Shown here piece after piece: positions 6,923 to 13,777 of a DNA stretch of 15,870 bases (the first letter of the stretch is position 1; each line of letters begins with the position of its first letter). Both the position numbers and the translations under genes were made by a program. The DNA is taken from contig JAUWTE010000017.1 in NCBI GenBank assembly GCA_030609765.1, positions 1 to 15,870 of the forward strand, in the 5' to 3' direction. This DNA comes from Acidobacteriota bacterium. Lineage in GTDB: Bacteria; Acidobacteriota; UBA890. Under the pieces are notes generated by a model, which did not search any database, was not told where the DNA came from, and saw only the letters and a list, made by a program, of their open reading frames with translations.

Positions 6923-8500
6923 CTAGTGACGAAAGTGACGGTTCCCGGTTAGCACCATCGCCACGCCCACCCGGCTCGCGGCCTCGGTGACGTCATCATC
7001 CTTGACCGAGCCTCCGGGCTGAACCACGGCGGTGACACCCCCCTCAGCCAAAGTCTCGACGCCATCGGGAAAGGGAAAGAACGCATCCGAGGCGGCCACA
7101 CAGCCCTCGGTCTCATGGCCCGCTTCCCTGGCCTTCCAAATGGCGAGGTTGCAGGAGTCCACCCGGCTCATCTGCCCGGCTCCGACGCCGACCAGCTTCT
7201 GCCCCTTCACCAGGATGATGGCATTCGAGCGTACGTGCGGAATCAATATCCAGGCGAAGCGTAAGGCTTCATCCTCGGCTTCGCTCGGCGCCCGTTCCGT
7301 GACCGTGCGCCACTCCTTGGCGCCACCGGCATCACGCTCTTGCAGCAAGAGACCGCCGTCGACGCCGCGTTGTTCCCAGGCGAGCTGCTCGCCGGCGGCG
7401 GGCTGGTCGCTGACGAGAAGCCGCAAGTTCTTCTTGGTGCGTAAGACCTCGAGAGCCTCCTCGCTGAAACCGGGAGCAACGACGACCTCGATGAACGTGG
7501 TAACGATCTCTTCAGCGGTCTCCTTGCCGATCTCCTCATTGGCCGCCACGATGCCGCCGAAGGCCGACATCGGGTCAGTCGAGCGCGCGTCGCGATAGGC
7601 TTCCACGAGGGTCGCGGCGCATGCCGCCCCGCACGGATTGTTGTGCTTGATGATCGCGATACCGGGCTTCGGCAGGGCCCACGCCAGGTGCCGAGCCGCG
7701 TCGACATCGAGGATGTGGTTATAGGAGAGCTCTTTGCCGTGAAGCTGCTCGGCGGCGGCCAGACCCTCTGCCCCTTCGACCCCGGCGGCATAGAACGCCG
7801 CCCCCTGGTGGGGATTCTCTCCGTATCTCAGTCCCTGAAGCTTGCGATAGGTCAGGGCCAGAGCCTCGGGAAACGGCTCGCGCTTGGGGGAATCCGCAAG
7901 GTCCACAGCGTCAACGTCGAGGCTGTTGAGATAGTTGCAGATGGCCGCTTCGTAGGATGCGGTATGGGCTGCGGCACGGCGCGCCCACGTGAGCCGCTTC
8001 GCCAGGGAGAGATCATCCTGCTCGATGGCAGTCAGAACCTCACCGTAATCAGCCGCGTTGACCACAGCAACAACACCAGCAGCGTTCTTGAAGGCGGCGC
8101 GCAGGAGGCTGACACCACCACTGTCGATCTGCTCCAACGCCCCCAAGAGCTTGTGCTCGGGATCGGCAACCGTGGTTGCGAACGGATAGAGGTTCACCAC
8201 CACCAGGTCGATCGGGTCGATCCCATGCTCCCGCAGCTCCTCCATCTGCCGAGGATCCTCGCGCCGCGCCAGAATTCCGCCGAAGATCTTCGGATGCAGC
8301 GTCTTCACCCGCCCCTCGAGCATCTCGGCCTGACCTGTGTATTCAGAGATGCTGGTGACGGGGATACCCGCCTCGACGATCTTGGCGGCCGTGCCGCCGG
8401 TGGATAGCAACCGGATACCCTGTTTGTGGAGCGCACTGGCGAACTCCACCAGTCCGGATTTATCGTGGACCGATAGCAATGCAGTCTTGATCGTGCTCAT
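6923..8500 (-). CDS. purH: Bifunctional AICAR formyltransferase / IMP cyclohydrolase PurH
   Basis: PurH performs the last two steps of IMP synthesis, formylating AICAR with 10-formyl-THF and closing the ring to IMP. The 525-residue length matches the family. The N-terminal cyclohydrolase part (about 1-190) shows LLSVHDKSG, LLSTGGTA, EMLEGRVKTLHPKIFGG and VVNLYPF. The transformylase part shows LRYGENPHQGAA (224-235), the catalytic KHNNPCG (285-291), GQMSRVDS (442-449), SDAFFPFPDG (471-480) and the typical C-terminal TGNRHFRH. The open frame extends 93 codons further upstream, but the family begins at MSTIKTALLSVHDK. Codons beyond that ATG overlap thpR in antisense and look non-coding. A GAAGG lies shortly before the start. 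The gene diverges from thpR with overlapping start codons, so its promoter must lie inside thpR. It converges on the RDD gene across 45 bp. Confidence 0.97.
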   Translation of the reverse strand: MSTIKTALLSVHDKSGLVEFASALHKQGIRLLSTGGTAAKIVEAGIPVTSISEYTGQAEMLEGRVKTLHPKIFGGILARREDPRQMEELREHGIDPIDLVVVNLYPFATTVADPEHKLLGALEQIDSGGVSLLRAAFKNAAGVVAVVNAADYGEVLTAIEQDDLSLAKRLTWARRAAAHTASYEAAICNYLNSLDVDAVDLADSPKREPFPEALALTYRKLQGLRYGENPHQGAAFYAAGVEGAEGLAAAEQLHGKELSYNHILDVDAARHLAWALPKPGIAIIKHNNPCGAACAATLVEAYRDARSTDPMSAFGGIVAANEEIGKETAEEIVTTFIEVVVAPGFSEEALEVLRTKKNLRLLVSDQPAAGEQLAWEQRGVDGGLLLQERDAGGAKEWRTVTERAPSEAEDEALRFAWILIPHVRSNAIILVKGQKLVGVGAGQMSRVDSCNLAIWKAREAGHETEGCVAASDAFFPFPDGVETLAEGGVTAVVQPGGSVKDDDVTEAASRVGVAMVLTGNRHFRH

Positions 8501-9059
8501 GCGTACCTTCGTAGCGATAGGTTTGCCGGAACGCCTCAGGGAGCAGCTCGAAGCCCTGTTGGGAGAGCTGCGCCGCTGCGACGCCGATGTTCGTTGGATG
8601 GCCCCGAGCTCGATGCACCTCACGTTGAAATTCCTCGGGGAAATCCAACCGAGAGATTTCAGCGACATCGACGAGGTCTTACGAAAGATCGCCGCCTCCG
8701 CATCACCGACCGGGGCTCGGCTGCGGGGCATGGGCAGTTTCCCACATCTGCGACGACCGCGTGTCATCTGGATCGGCATCGAGCCCGACGACGATCGTCT
8801 CGCCGCGCTCCACTCCAGCCTCGAGGAAGCTCTTCAGGGAATCGGCTTCCCATACGAGAAAAAAGGCTTCCGCCCACACCTCACCTTGGGCAGGGTACGG
8901 AGCGGCCGCGGGAAGGGCTCCCTGATAGAAGCGGTCGAGGCCAACGCGGCGGTGGACCTGGGAAATCTCCGAATCGACGAGCTGACGCTGTTCGAGAGCG
9001 ACCTGACGCGGCACGGAGCAATCCACACGGCGCTCGGTCGCTACCGGCTGGAAGGCTAG
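8499..9059 (+). CDS. thpR: RNA 2',3'-cyclic phosphodiesterase ThpR (LigT / 2H family)
   Basis: This is a 2H-phosphoesterase-superfamily protein of 186 residues that opens 2',3'-cyclic phosphate ends of RNA. Historically it was called 2'-5' RNA ligase. Both diagnostic HxTx motifs are present: HLTL at 40-43 in MHLTLKFLGE and HLTL at 127-130 in FRPHLTLGRV. The N-terminus MRTFVAIGLP is typical of the family and fixes ATG 8499 as the preferred start. The open frame runs 54 codons further back, but only as antisense of purH. There is no clear Shine-Dalgarno before 8499, and an in-frame GTG at 8493 is an alternative. The start codon overlaps that of the divergent purH by two bases. The 3' end converges on the DUF721 gene, 15 bp away. 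The cellular substrate is not known from context. Confidence 0.93.
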   Translation: MRTFVAIGLPERLREQLEALLGELRRCDADVRWMAPSSMHLTLKFLGEIQPRDFSDIDEVLRKIAASASPTGARLRGMGSFPHLRRPRVIWIGIEPDDDRLAALHSSLEEALQGIGFPYEKKGFRPHLTLGRVRSGRGKGSLIEAVEANAAVDLGNLRIDELTLFESDLTRHGAIHTALGRYRLEG

Positions 9060-9079
9060 GGCTTCTGCTGGAGGCTAGG
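9047..9079. repeat. Short direct duplication at the thpR / DUF721 convergent junction
   Basis: GCTGGAAGGCTAGG (9047-9060) is followed by GCTGGAGGCTAGG (9067-9079), differing by one A. Each copy holds a palindromic CTAG. In the first copy it supplies the TAG stop of thpR on the + strand, and in the second the TAG stop of the DUF721 gene on the minus strand. Confidence 0.6.
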
Positions 9080-9365
9080 TCGCCACCCGCCAATCGATTA
9101 CCCGGACGACCCGCTTGCCGAGGGCTCCGTTCAATTTCCCTAGAAGGTCGGGGGACATCTCTTTGAGCACCCGGCCCCACGTCGGGTCGATGACGTCGAT
9201 TATGAGCACGCCTTTCGCGAAGGCTCGCGGGCTCGAGTGCGCGGTGACGGCCTCACCCATGACTCGTTTCCAGACAGCAAACACGATCGGCTCCCGCAAG
9301 TCGGGATTCTCGACCCACTCGGCGAGAACTGAGGACAACTCGAAGCCGATCGGTTTGAAGCTCAT
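9075..9365 (-). CDS. DUF721 / DciA-like protein
   Basis: The 96-residue protein matches the DUF721 pattern: a leading helix, then VFAVWKRVMGEAVTAHSSPRA, a beta stretch GVLIIDVIDPTWGRVLKEM and a C-terminal LLGKLNGALGKRVVRVIDWRV. DciA, the best-studied member, helps load the replicative helicase DnaB in many bacteria that lack DnaC. This copy consists of little more than the DUF721 core, whereas many DciA proteins carry extra residues. It is the last gene of the yebC-ruvCAB-queA run. Its ATG overlaps the queA stop as ATGA, implying translational coupling. Family membership is from recognition of sequence pattern. The helicase-loading role is inference. Confidence 0.78.
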   Translation of the reverse strand: MSFKPIGFELSSVLAEWVENPDLREPIVFAVWKRVMGEAVTAHSSPRAFAKGVLIIDVIDPTWGRVLKEMSPDLLGKLNGALGKRVVRVIDWRVAT

Positions 9366-10513
9366 AGCACCAACATCGCGTCGCCGTAGGAATAGAAGCG
9401 GAATCCGGACTCAATGGCGACACGATACGCGGCCAGCAGCCTCTCCCGCCCCGCCAGGGCCGAGACCAGCAACAGCGGTGTGGAACGCGGCAGGTGGAAG
9501 TTGGTGATCATGGCATCGACAACCCGGAACTCGAATCCTGGGAGGATATAGAGGTCTGTGCTACCACGGCCAGCAATTAATTTCCCATCGGTTGCAGCCC
9601 GCACCGCATACTCGAGTGTCCTGACGACGGTCGTGCCCACCGCCACCACTCGGCCTCCACGGGCTCGCGCCCGCTCGATGGCGTCCACGGTCCGCCGCGG
9701 AATATCGTAGCGCTCCGCCTCCATGACGTGATCCTCGGCATCGTCGGCTCGTATCGGCTGAAACGTCCCCGGGCCCACGTGCAGGGTGAGAGACGCGTGC
9801 TCGATGCCAGCCGCGCCCAAGCGCCGCATCAACTCCGGGGTGAAGTGCAGGCCGGCAGTCGGCGCCGCGATGGCGCCTGGTTCGCACGCGTAGACTGTCT
9901 GGTAGCGGCGGCGATCGGCCGCGCCGCGAGGATCATCGCGATCCCTGAGGATGTATGGGGGCAAGGGCATGCTGCCCACAGACTCCAGCAAGCCCTCGAC
10001 GTCACAGCCCGCGGGGAAGGTCAACGCCCTCTGGCCACCGCCCAAATCGGCGGCAACTTCGATGACAACCGGAGGGGCCTCGTTTCCGCTGACATCACCC
10101 TCATCGTGGGGCAGAAGGAGCGTCAATTCATCGCCGGGGCGAATCCGCCGCGCCGGCCGCACCATGGCCCGCCACAGGGGCGAGGAAGAGACCCCGGCGG
10201 GCGAGGAAGAGGCCCCCGGTGGCGAGGACGAGGCCCCGGCGGGCGAGGAATCCACGGGAGCAACGAGCAGAATCTCGACAATCCCGCCACTGCCGCGGCG
10301 GGCCCAGATACGGGAAGGCAGAACGCGAGTATCGTTGACCACAACCAGGTCGCCGGCACTCAGCAGGTCGGGGAGGTCAGCGAATAGGTGCTGTGCGCAG
10401 ACCAGCGAGCCCAGGCGAGAGATCGTCAGGAGCCGGCTCTCGTCCCTGTGATTCGCTGGTTCCTGGGCGATGAGATCTCGAGGTAGGTCGTAGTCGAAGT
10501 CGTCGATGCGCAC
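9362..10513 (-). CDS. queA: S-adenosylmethionine:tRNA ribosyltransferase-isomerase QueA
   Basis: QueA transfers and rearranges the ribosyl moiety of SAM onto 7-aminomethyl-7-deazaguanine in tRNA, giving epoxyqueuosine. Family landmarks are MRIDDFDYDLPRDLIAQEP at the start, VVVNDTRVLPSRI (57-69), YQTVYACEPGAIAAPTAGLHF, LTLHVGPGTFQPIR and ITNFHLPRSTPLLLVSALAG near the end. The start is a GTG, 10 nt after the ruvB stop, with a weak ACAGG. At 383 residues it is longer than the usual 340-360. The excess is a Ser/Pro/Ala/Gly insertion at about 88-112, encoded by 21-bp tandem repeats, placed after the strand EILLVAPVD and before LWRAMVRPARR. The conserved parts on both sides continue normally, so the enzyme is probably active. 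Its stop overlaps the DUF721 start. Confidence 0.96.
   Translation of the reverse strand: MRIDDFDYDLPRDLIAQEPANHRDESRLLTISRLGSLVCAQHLFADLPDLLSAGDLVVVNDTRVLPSRIWARRGSGGIVEILLVAPVDSSPAGASSSPPGASSSPAGVSSSPLWRAMVRPARRIRPGDELTLLLPHDEGDVSGNEAPPVVIEVAADLGGGQRALTFPAGCDVEGLLESVGSMPLPPYILRDRDDPRGAADRRRYQTVYACEPGAIAAPTAGLHFTPELMRRLGAAGIEHASLTLHVGPGTFQPIRADDAEDHVMEAERYDIPRRTVDAIERARARGGRVVAVGTTVVRTLEYAVRAATDGKLIAGRGSTDLYILPGFEFRVVDAMITNFHLPRSTPLLLVSALAGRERLLAAYRVAIESGFRFYSYGDAMLVL
10179..10253 (-). repeat. 21-bp tandem repeats inserted in queA
   Basis: Read on the + strand, three units starting GGCGAGGA at 10179, 10200 and 10221 are each 21 bp long. A partial fourth starts at 10242. In queA they encode repeats of the type SSSPAGA. 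The period keeps the frame, so expansion or contraction would only lengthen or shorten a loop. Confidence 0.85.
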
Positions 10514-10523
10514 GGCCTGTCAG

Positions 10524-11564
10524 TCACCAGAGCCGGTCTTGGTCCAAGCCACCCGCGCCCGGTGTGCCGGACCGCTCCAGACCGAAGTGCTTGTAGGCAA
10601 GATCGGTGGCAACGCGGCCCCGGGGTGTACGTGCCAGGAATCCGAGCTGGATCAAATAGGGCTCATAGATGTCTTCAATCGCCGACCGATCCTCGCCAAT
10701 CGAGGCCGCGATGGTGTTCAATCCGACCGGCCCGCCGGCGAAATTCCGCATGACCGTGAACATGAGCTTGCGATCGATTTCATCGAAGCCGAGGCGGTCG
10801 ACCTCGAGCCGGGCAAGGGCATCGCGGGCGATGGCGTGAGTGATCTTGCCGTCGCCCTGTACTTCGGCATAGTCCCTCACCCGCCGCAGCAATCTGTTGG
10901 CGATCCGCGGAGTGCCGCGCGACCGGCAGGCAATTTCCTCACAACCCGCCGGCTCGGTCGGAACCCCCAAGATCTTGGCCGAGTTGTTCACGATCCGGCC
11001 GAGCTCCTCGGCGGAATAGAAACCGAGCCGGAAGACGATCCCGAAGCGCCCTCGCAGCGGTGAGGTGAGCAGCGCCGCGCGGGTCGTGGATCCCACGAGC
11101 GTGAAGCGTGGCAACGGCAGCTTCACCGAGCGTGCGCTCGGGCCCTCACCGATGACGATGTCGATCTGGTACTCCTCCATGGCCGGGTAGAGGACCTCCT
11201 CGACAGTGGCCGACAGCCGGTGGATCTCGTCGATGAACAGAACCCCGCTCTCGTCGACGTTGGTGAGGATGGCGGCCAGATCGCCGACCTTGTCGATGAC
11301 CGGGCCGGAGGTGCTGCGCAGATCGGCCTCCATCTCTCGGGCCACGATGTTCGCGAGGGTGGTCTTCCCCAAACCGGGCGGTCCGAAGAGCAATACGTGG
11401 TCGAGCGGCTCACCGCGATTGCGTGCGGCTCGAATGAATACGCGCAGGTTCTCGACGATCTTCTTCTGACCTACGTACTCGTCGAGCGAGCGCGGGCGTA
11501 GCGTGATTTCGTAGCGAGAATCGTCGCTCAGCGGGCTCGGGGTGACCAGTCGCTCTGTCGTCAT
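10524..11564 (-). CDS. ruvB: Holliday junction branch migration ATPase RuvB
   Basis: RuvB is the hexameric AAA+ motor that drives branch migration of Holliday junctions together with RuvA. The 346-residue length is normal. Visible elements are TLRPRSLDEYVGQ (21-33), Walker A GPPGLGKTTL (61-70), Walker B LFIDEIHRL with Asp112/Glu113, the sensor-1 region LVGSTTRAALLTSPLRGRFG and a C-terminal winged-helix segment with DIYEPYLIQLGFLARTPRGR. All ATPase motifs look intact. The ATG is preceded by a weak GGTGA. The gene lies 73 nt after ruvA, the only sizeable gap in the operon, and 10 nt before queA. Confidence 0.98.
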   Translation of the reverse strand: MTTERLVTPSPLSDDSRYEITLRPRSLDEYVGQKKIVENLRVFIRAARNRGEPLDHVLLFGPPGLGKTTLANIVAREMEADLRSTSGPVIDKVGDLAAILTNVDESGVLFIDEIHRLSATVEEVLYPAMEEYQIDIVIGEGPSARSVKLPLPRFTLVGSTTRAALLTSPLRGRFGIVFRLGFYSAEELGRIVNNSAKILGVPTEPAGCEEIACRSRGTPRIANRLLRRVRDYAEVQGDGKITHAIARDALARLEVDRLGFDEIDRKLMFTVMRNFAGGPVGLNTIAASIGEDRSAIEDIYEPYLIQLGFLARTPRGRVATDLAYKHFGLERSGTPGAGGLDQDRLW

Positions 11565-11576
11565 GACGTCACCATA

Positions 11577-11627
11577 TCAGGGCCCCTCGCCGGAAGGTCC
11601 CACTTCCCAGATCCACCACAGTTTCAC
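11577..11627 (-). CDS. Possible 16-codon Trp-rich mini-ORF between ruvA and ruvB (doubtful)
   Basis: The 73-nt ruvA-ruvB gap contains a GTG-initiated frame reading V-K-L-W-W-I-W-E-V-G-P-S-G-E-G-P, ending 12 nt before the ruvB ATG. Three Trp codons in 16 is striking, and the frame fills most of the gap. There is no strong Shine-Dalgarno, and such a short frame can occur by chance in GC-rich DNA. It could equally be an unremarkable spacer. No function is assigned. Confidence 0.12.
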   Translation of the reverse strand: MKLWWIWEVGPSGEGP

Positions 11628-11637
11628 CTCGGCCTGC

Positions 11638-12216
11638 TCAACTCGCCAAAACGCGAAGGGTCTGTCTGAGAAGCTCCTCGAAACGCTCTGAGGGGTCTTC
11701 CACCCTTTCGAGTGCGCGGTCGGCATCGCGAGGGCGATAGCCGAGATTGACCAGTGCAGACAACACGTCCTGGCGAACACCCTGTGGGCCGCCGGGCACG
11801 GCGGATGGAGCCAGCCCCGTGACCTTGTCCTTCAGCTCGAGCACCATGCGCTCGGCGGTCTTGCGGCCCACCCCGGGGATCGTCGACAACCGCGCCACGT
11901 TCTCTTCCGCGATGGCGCCGACGAGCGTGTCGACCTCCATCCCCGAAAGTATTGTGATGGCCAGCTTGGGGCCAATTCCGGCCACCGATATCAGATGTTC
12001 GAAGATTTTCTGCTCCAGCTCCTCGATGAAGCCGTAAAGATGAAGGGCGTCGTCGCGCACGTGCGTGTAAACGCGCAAAAACACCTCGTCGCCGGGCTCG
12101 CCGAGCAGATAGAAGGTGGAGAGCGGCACCTGCACCCGATAGCCGACGCCGCCGACATCGACGATGATGTAGTCGGTGGCCTTCTCACCCAGTGTGCCGC
12201 GCAACGATCCGATCAT
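11638..12216 (-). CDS. ruvA: Holliday junction DNA-binding protein RuvA
   Basis: RuvA forms the tetrameric platform that binds the four-way junction and recruits RuvB. The 192-residue protein begins MIGSLRGTL with the typical OB-fold (about 1-62, VDVGGVGYRVQVPLST). Two helix-hairpin-helix motifs follow, SVAGIGPKLAITILSG and STIPGVGRKTAERMVLELK. A linker leads to a C-terminal domain III (about 148-190, LSALVNLGYRPRDADRAL) that contacts RuvB. The start ATG overlaps the ruvC stop as ATGA, so the two are probably translationally coupled. Confidence 0.97.
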   Translation of the reverse strand: MIGSLRGTLGEKATDYIIVDVGGVGYRVQVPLSTFYLLGEPGDEVFLRVYTHVRDDALHLYGFIEELEQKIFEHLISVAGIGPKLAITILSGMEVDTLVGAIAEENVARLSTIPGVGRKTAERMVLELKDKVTGLAPSAVPGGPQGVRQDVLSALVNLGYRPRDADRALERVEDPSERFEELLRQTLRVLAS

Positions 12217-12725
12217 CCGCCAATGCTCCTGAGGCGGGCGCTGATCGCCCGCGAGTGTAGGTGGCAGATTGCCAGAGCCAGAGCGTCTGCCGCATCCTGC
12301 GCAGGGACTTTCGGGAGCTTCGTCAGCGTTGTGACCATCTGCGCGACCTGTCGCTTGTCGGCCTGCCCGTAACCTACGACCGCCTTCTTGACGGCACGGG
12401 CACTGTACTCGAACACGGGACGTGAGCCGCCAGCAGCCACTACCGCCACGCCGCGAGCCTGGCCGAGAACCAGTGCGGATCGCACGTTAGCGGCGGCGAA
12501 GACCTCCTCGATGGCCACCTCGTCGGGATCGTGCTCCACAACGATTTCGGCCAGTCGATCATAGAGCTGGCTCAGCCGCTCCGGGAGAGGGAGATCAGTG
12601 GCGAGGCGAATTACACCGAGATCGACGACAACTCCATTATCGCCAGAACCATCCAAAATGGCGTAACCCGTGGCCCGGGACCCCGGATCGATTCCGAGAA
12701 TTCGAACTGGCTCGGGTTTCGTCAC
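12213..12725 (-). CDS. ruvC: Crossover junction endodeoxyribonuclease RuvC
   Basis: RuvC is the resolvase that nicks Holliday junctions symmetrically. The 170-residue length is close to E. coli (173). The four catalytic acids are visible: Asp13 in ILGIDPGSRATGYA, Glu73 in VAIEEVF, and Asp144 and Asp147 in AQDAADALALA, matching the E. coli D7, E66, D138 and D141 arrangement. SARAVKKAVVGYGQADKRQV is also typical. The chosen start is a GTG that overlaps the yebC stop by one base (TAGTG). The open frame extends 36 codons upstream, but only within yebC and without family resemblance. The stop overlaps ruvA by four bases. Confidence 0.96.
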   Translation of the reverse strand: MTKPEPVRILGIDPGSRATGYAILDGSGDNGVVVDLGVIRLATDLPLPERLSQLYDRLAEIVVEHDPDEVAIEEVFAAANVRSALVLGQARGVAVVAAGGSRPVFEYSARAVKKAVVGYGQADKRQVAQMVTTLTKLPKVPAQDAADALALAICHLHSRAISARLRSIGG

Positions 12726-13480
12726 TACCCGGGACTCTCGGACCCCGTGCCGGCAGAGGCCTCGATATCCAGGTTCGCGAAGACGTTCTGGGCATCGTCG
12801 TAGTCCTCCAGGTCTTCCATCAGCGACAGGCAACGATCCGCCTCACGGCCCTCGAGCTGAACGTAGGTAGAGGGAAGCATCGCCAGCTCCTCACTCTCAC
12901 GCTTGACGCCGTGCTCCTCGAAGGCCTGGCGCACCTGGTGGAAGTCGGTCGGCGATGAGAGCACCTCGTAGTTTCCCTCTTCCCGGCTGACGTCCTCGGC
13001 GCCCGCTTCGAGGGCAACGGTGAGCAGGTCGTCTTCATCGATGGTGCTCGCATCGATGAGGAAGTACCCGACCTGCTTGAACATCCAGGCAACAGAGTTG
13101 ACATCACCCAGGTGCCCGCCCCGCTTCTCGAAGATCTTTCGTATCTCGGCAACGCTGCGATTGCGATTGTCGGTGGCAACCTGGACGAGAATGGCCACAC
13201 CGCCGGGTCCATATCCCTCGTAGGTCATCTCTTCATAGGTAACGCCCGGCAGCTCGCCCGTACCTCGCTGGATGGCTCTCTTGGTGTTGTCGGAGGGCAT
13301 GTTCTGCGCCCGCGCGGACTCGACCGCCGTGCGCAGGCGCGGGTTCGAATCCAGATCGCCCCCGCCGATCTTCGCGGCCACGGTGATCTCGCGGGCCAGG
13401 CGCGAGAAGACCTTGCCGCGCGCCTGATCCGCCGCGCCCTTCTTTCTCTTGATTGTGCTCCACTTGGAATGTCCGGACAT
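12725..13480 (-). CDS. yebC: YebC/TACO1-family protein (YebC/PmpR)
   Basis: This 251-residue member of the YebC/PmpR family begins with the hallmark MSGHSKWSTIKRKKGAAD. RGKVFSRLAREITVAAKIGG, NPRLRTAVESARAQNMPSD, YEGYGPGGVAILV and the NRNRSVAEIRKIFEKRGG block follow. Family members have been described as DNA-binding transcriptional regulators and, more recently, as factors that help ribosomes through difficult sequences such as polyproline. The sequence cannot tell which applies here. The GGGGAGG at 13486-13492 (minus strand) is the clearest Shine-Dalgarno in the window. The gene is the first of the run leading to ruvC-ruvA-ruvB-queA-DUF721, a common arrangement for yebC and ruvC. The acidic Gly/Ser tail is unremarkable. 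Confidence 0.97.
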   Translation of the reverse strand: MSGHSKWSTIKRKKGAADQARGKVFSRLAREITVAAKIGGGDLDSNPRLRTAVESARAQNMPSDNTKRAIQRGTGELPGVTYEEMTYEGYGPGGVAILVQVATDNRNRSVAEIRKIFEKRGGHLGDVNSVAWMFKQVGYFLIDASTIDEDDLLTVALEAGAEDVSREEGNYEVLSSPTDFHQVRQAFEEHGVKRESEELAMLPSTYVQLEGREADRCLSLMEDLEDYDDAQNVFANLDIEASAGTGSESPG

Positions 13481-13503
13481 GGAAACCTCCCCGAGATTTC
13501 AAG

Positions 13504-13512
13504 ATGCTACCA
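13504..13512 (-). promoter_or_regulatory. Putative extended -10 promoter of the yebC-ruv operon
   Basis: On the minus strand TGGTAGCAT (13512 down to 13504) forms an extended -10 with the same TAGCAT hexamer seen before ntrY and the RDD gene. No good -35 lies 16-19 bp upstream. Transcription would begin near 13497, leaving a leader of about 17 nt that starts just before the GGGGAGG ribosome binding site. Confidence 0.35.
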
Positions 13513-13542
13513 CGGATCGCGGCTCGAATACGCGGGCTGGAA

Positions 13543-13561
13543 TGGGCCAATGGAGGGCCCA
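13543..13561. other. GC-rich inverted repeat in the divergent yebC / lipoprotein region
   Basis: TGGGCC (13543-13548) and GGCCCA (13556-13561) are perfect inverted arms around a 7-nt loop, upstream of the yebC -10. GGCCAAT also occurs twice nearby (13545-13551 and 13564-13570). The structure has no T-run and is not a terminator. It may be an operator or chance. The surrounding 13481-13777 interval holds no gene I can support. Confidence 0.3.
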
Positions 13562-13631
13562 CAGGCCAATTCTGCGGCATATCGCGGGGTGCGGGGATAG
13601 CCTCTGACATTTCCGGCTTCCGCTTCTGTTA

Positions 13632-13661
13632 TTGCAGTATCCAGGGCACTTACGCTATCCT
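13632..13661 (+). promoter_or_regulatory. Putative promoter of the lipoprotein gene
   Basis: TTGCAG (13632-13637) and TATCCT (13656-13661) are 18 bp apart, giving a start near 13668 and a leader of about 110 nt before ATG 13778. A second -10-like TACAAT at 13708-13713 has only a poor -35 and is an alternative. Confidence 0.35.
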
Positions 13662-13683
13662 ACGCGGAGGGCGAATGGAGCTG

Positions 13684-13701
13684 GGTTACTGGGGGGTAAC
13701 C
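13684..13701 (+). promoter_or_regulatory. Inverted repeat GGTTAC-N6-GTAACC upstream of the lipoprotein gene
   Basis: Perfect 6-bp arms (13684-13689 and 13696-13701) flank TGGGGG. The element lies downstream of the proposed promoter and just before the alternative TACAAT. It could be an operator-type dyad or a small 5'-leader hairpin. There is no T-run, so a terminator is unlikely. Confidence 0.35.
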
Positions 13702-13777
13702 TGTGTGTACAATGTCCATGCGTCCTGACCACATCCGCTGCCGACAGGCAGCGCCTCCTTCTGAGAGATCTCACGCT

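Noticed and set aside
8501..8779. 93-residue N-terminal extension of PurH
   Set aside because: It is antisense of thpR, shows no family similarity, and the family start MSTIKTALLSVHDK is at 8500.
9951..10451. Open frame on the + strand through the queA repeats encoding Glu/Ala/Pro-rich protein
   Set aside because: It is antisense of queA, which has full family motifs. The repeats are simply open in both directions.
11564..11571. Palindrome TGACGTCA at the ruvB start
   Set aside because: It is an 8-bp palindrome overlapping the start codon context, with no second copy or spacing to support an operator.
13453..13728. Open frame on the + strand spanning the yebC start and the intergenic region
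   Set aside because: No ribosome binding site, no recognisable domain or signal peptide, and it overlaps the yebC 5' end in antisense.
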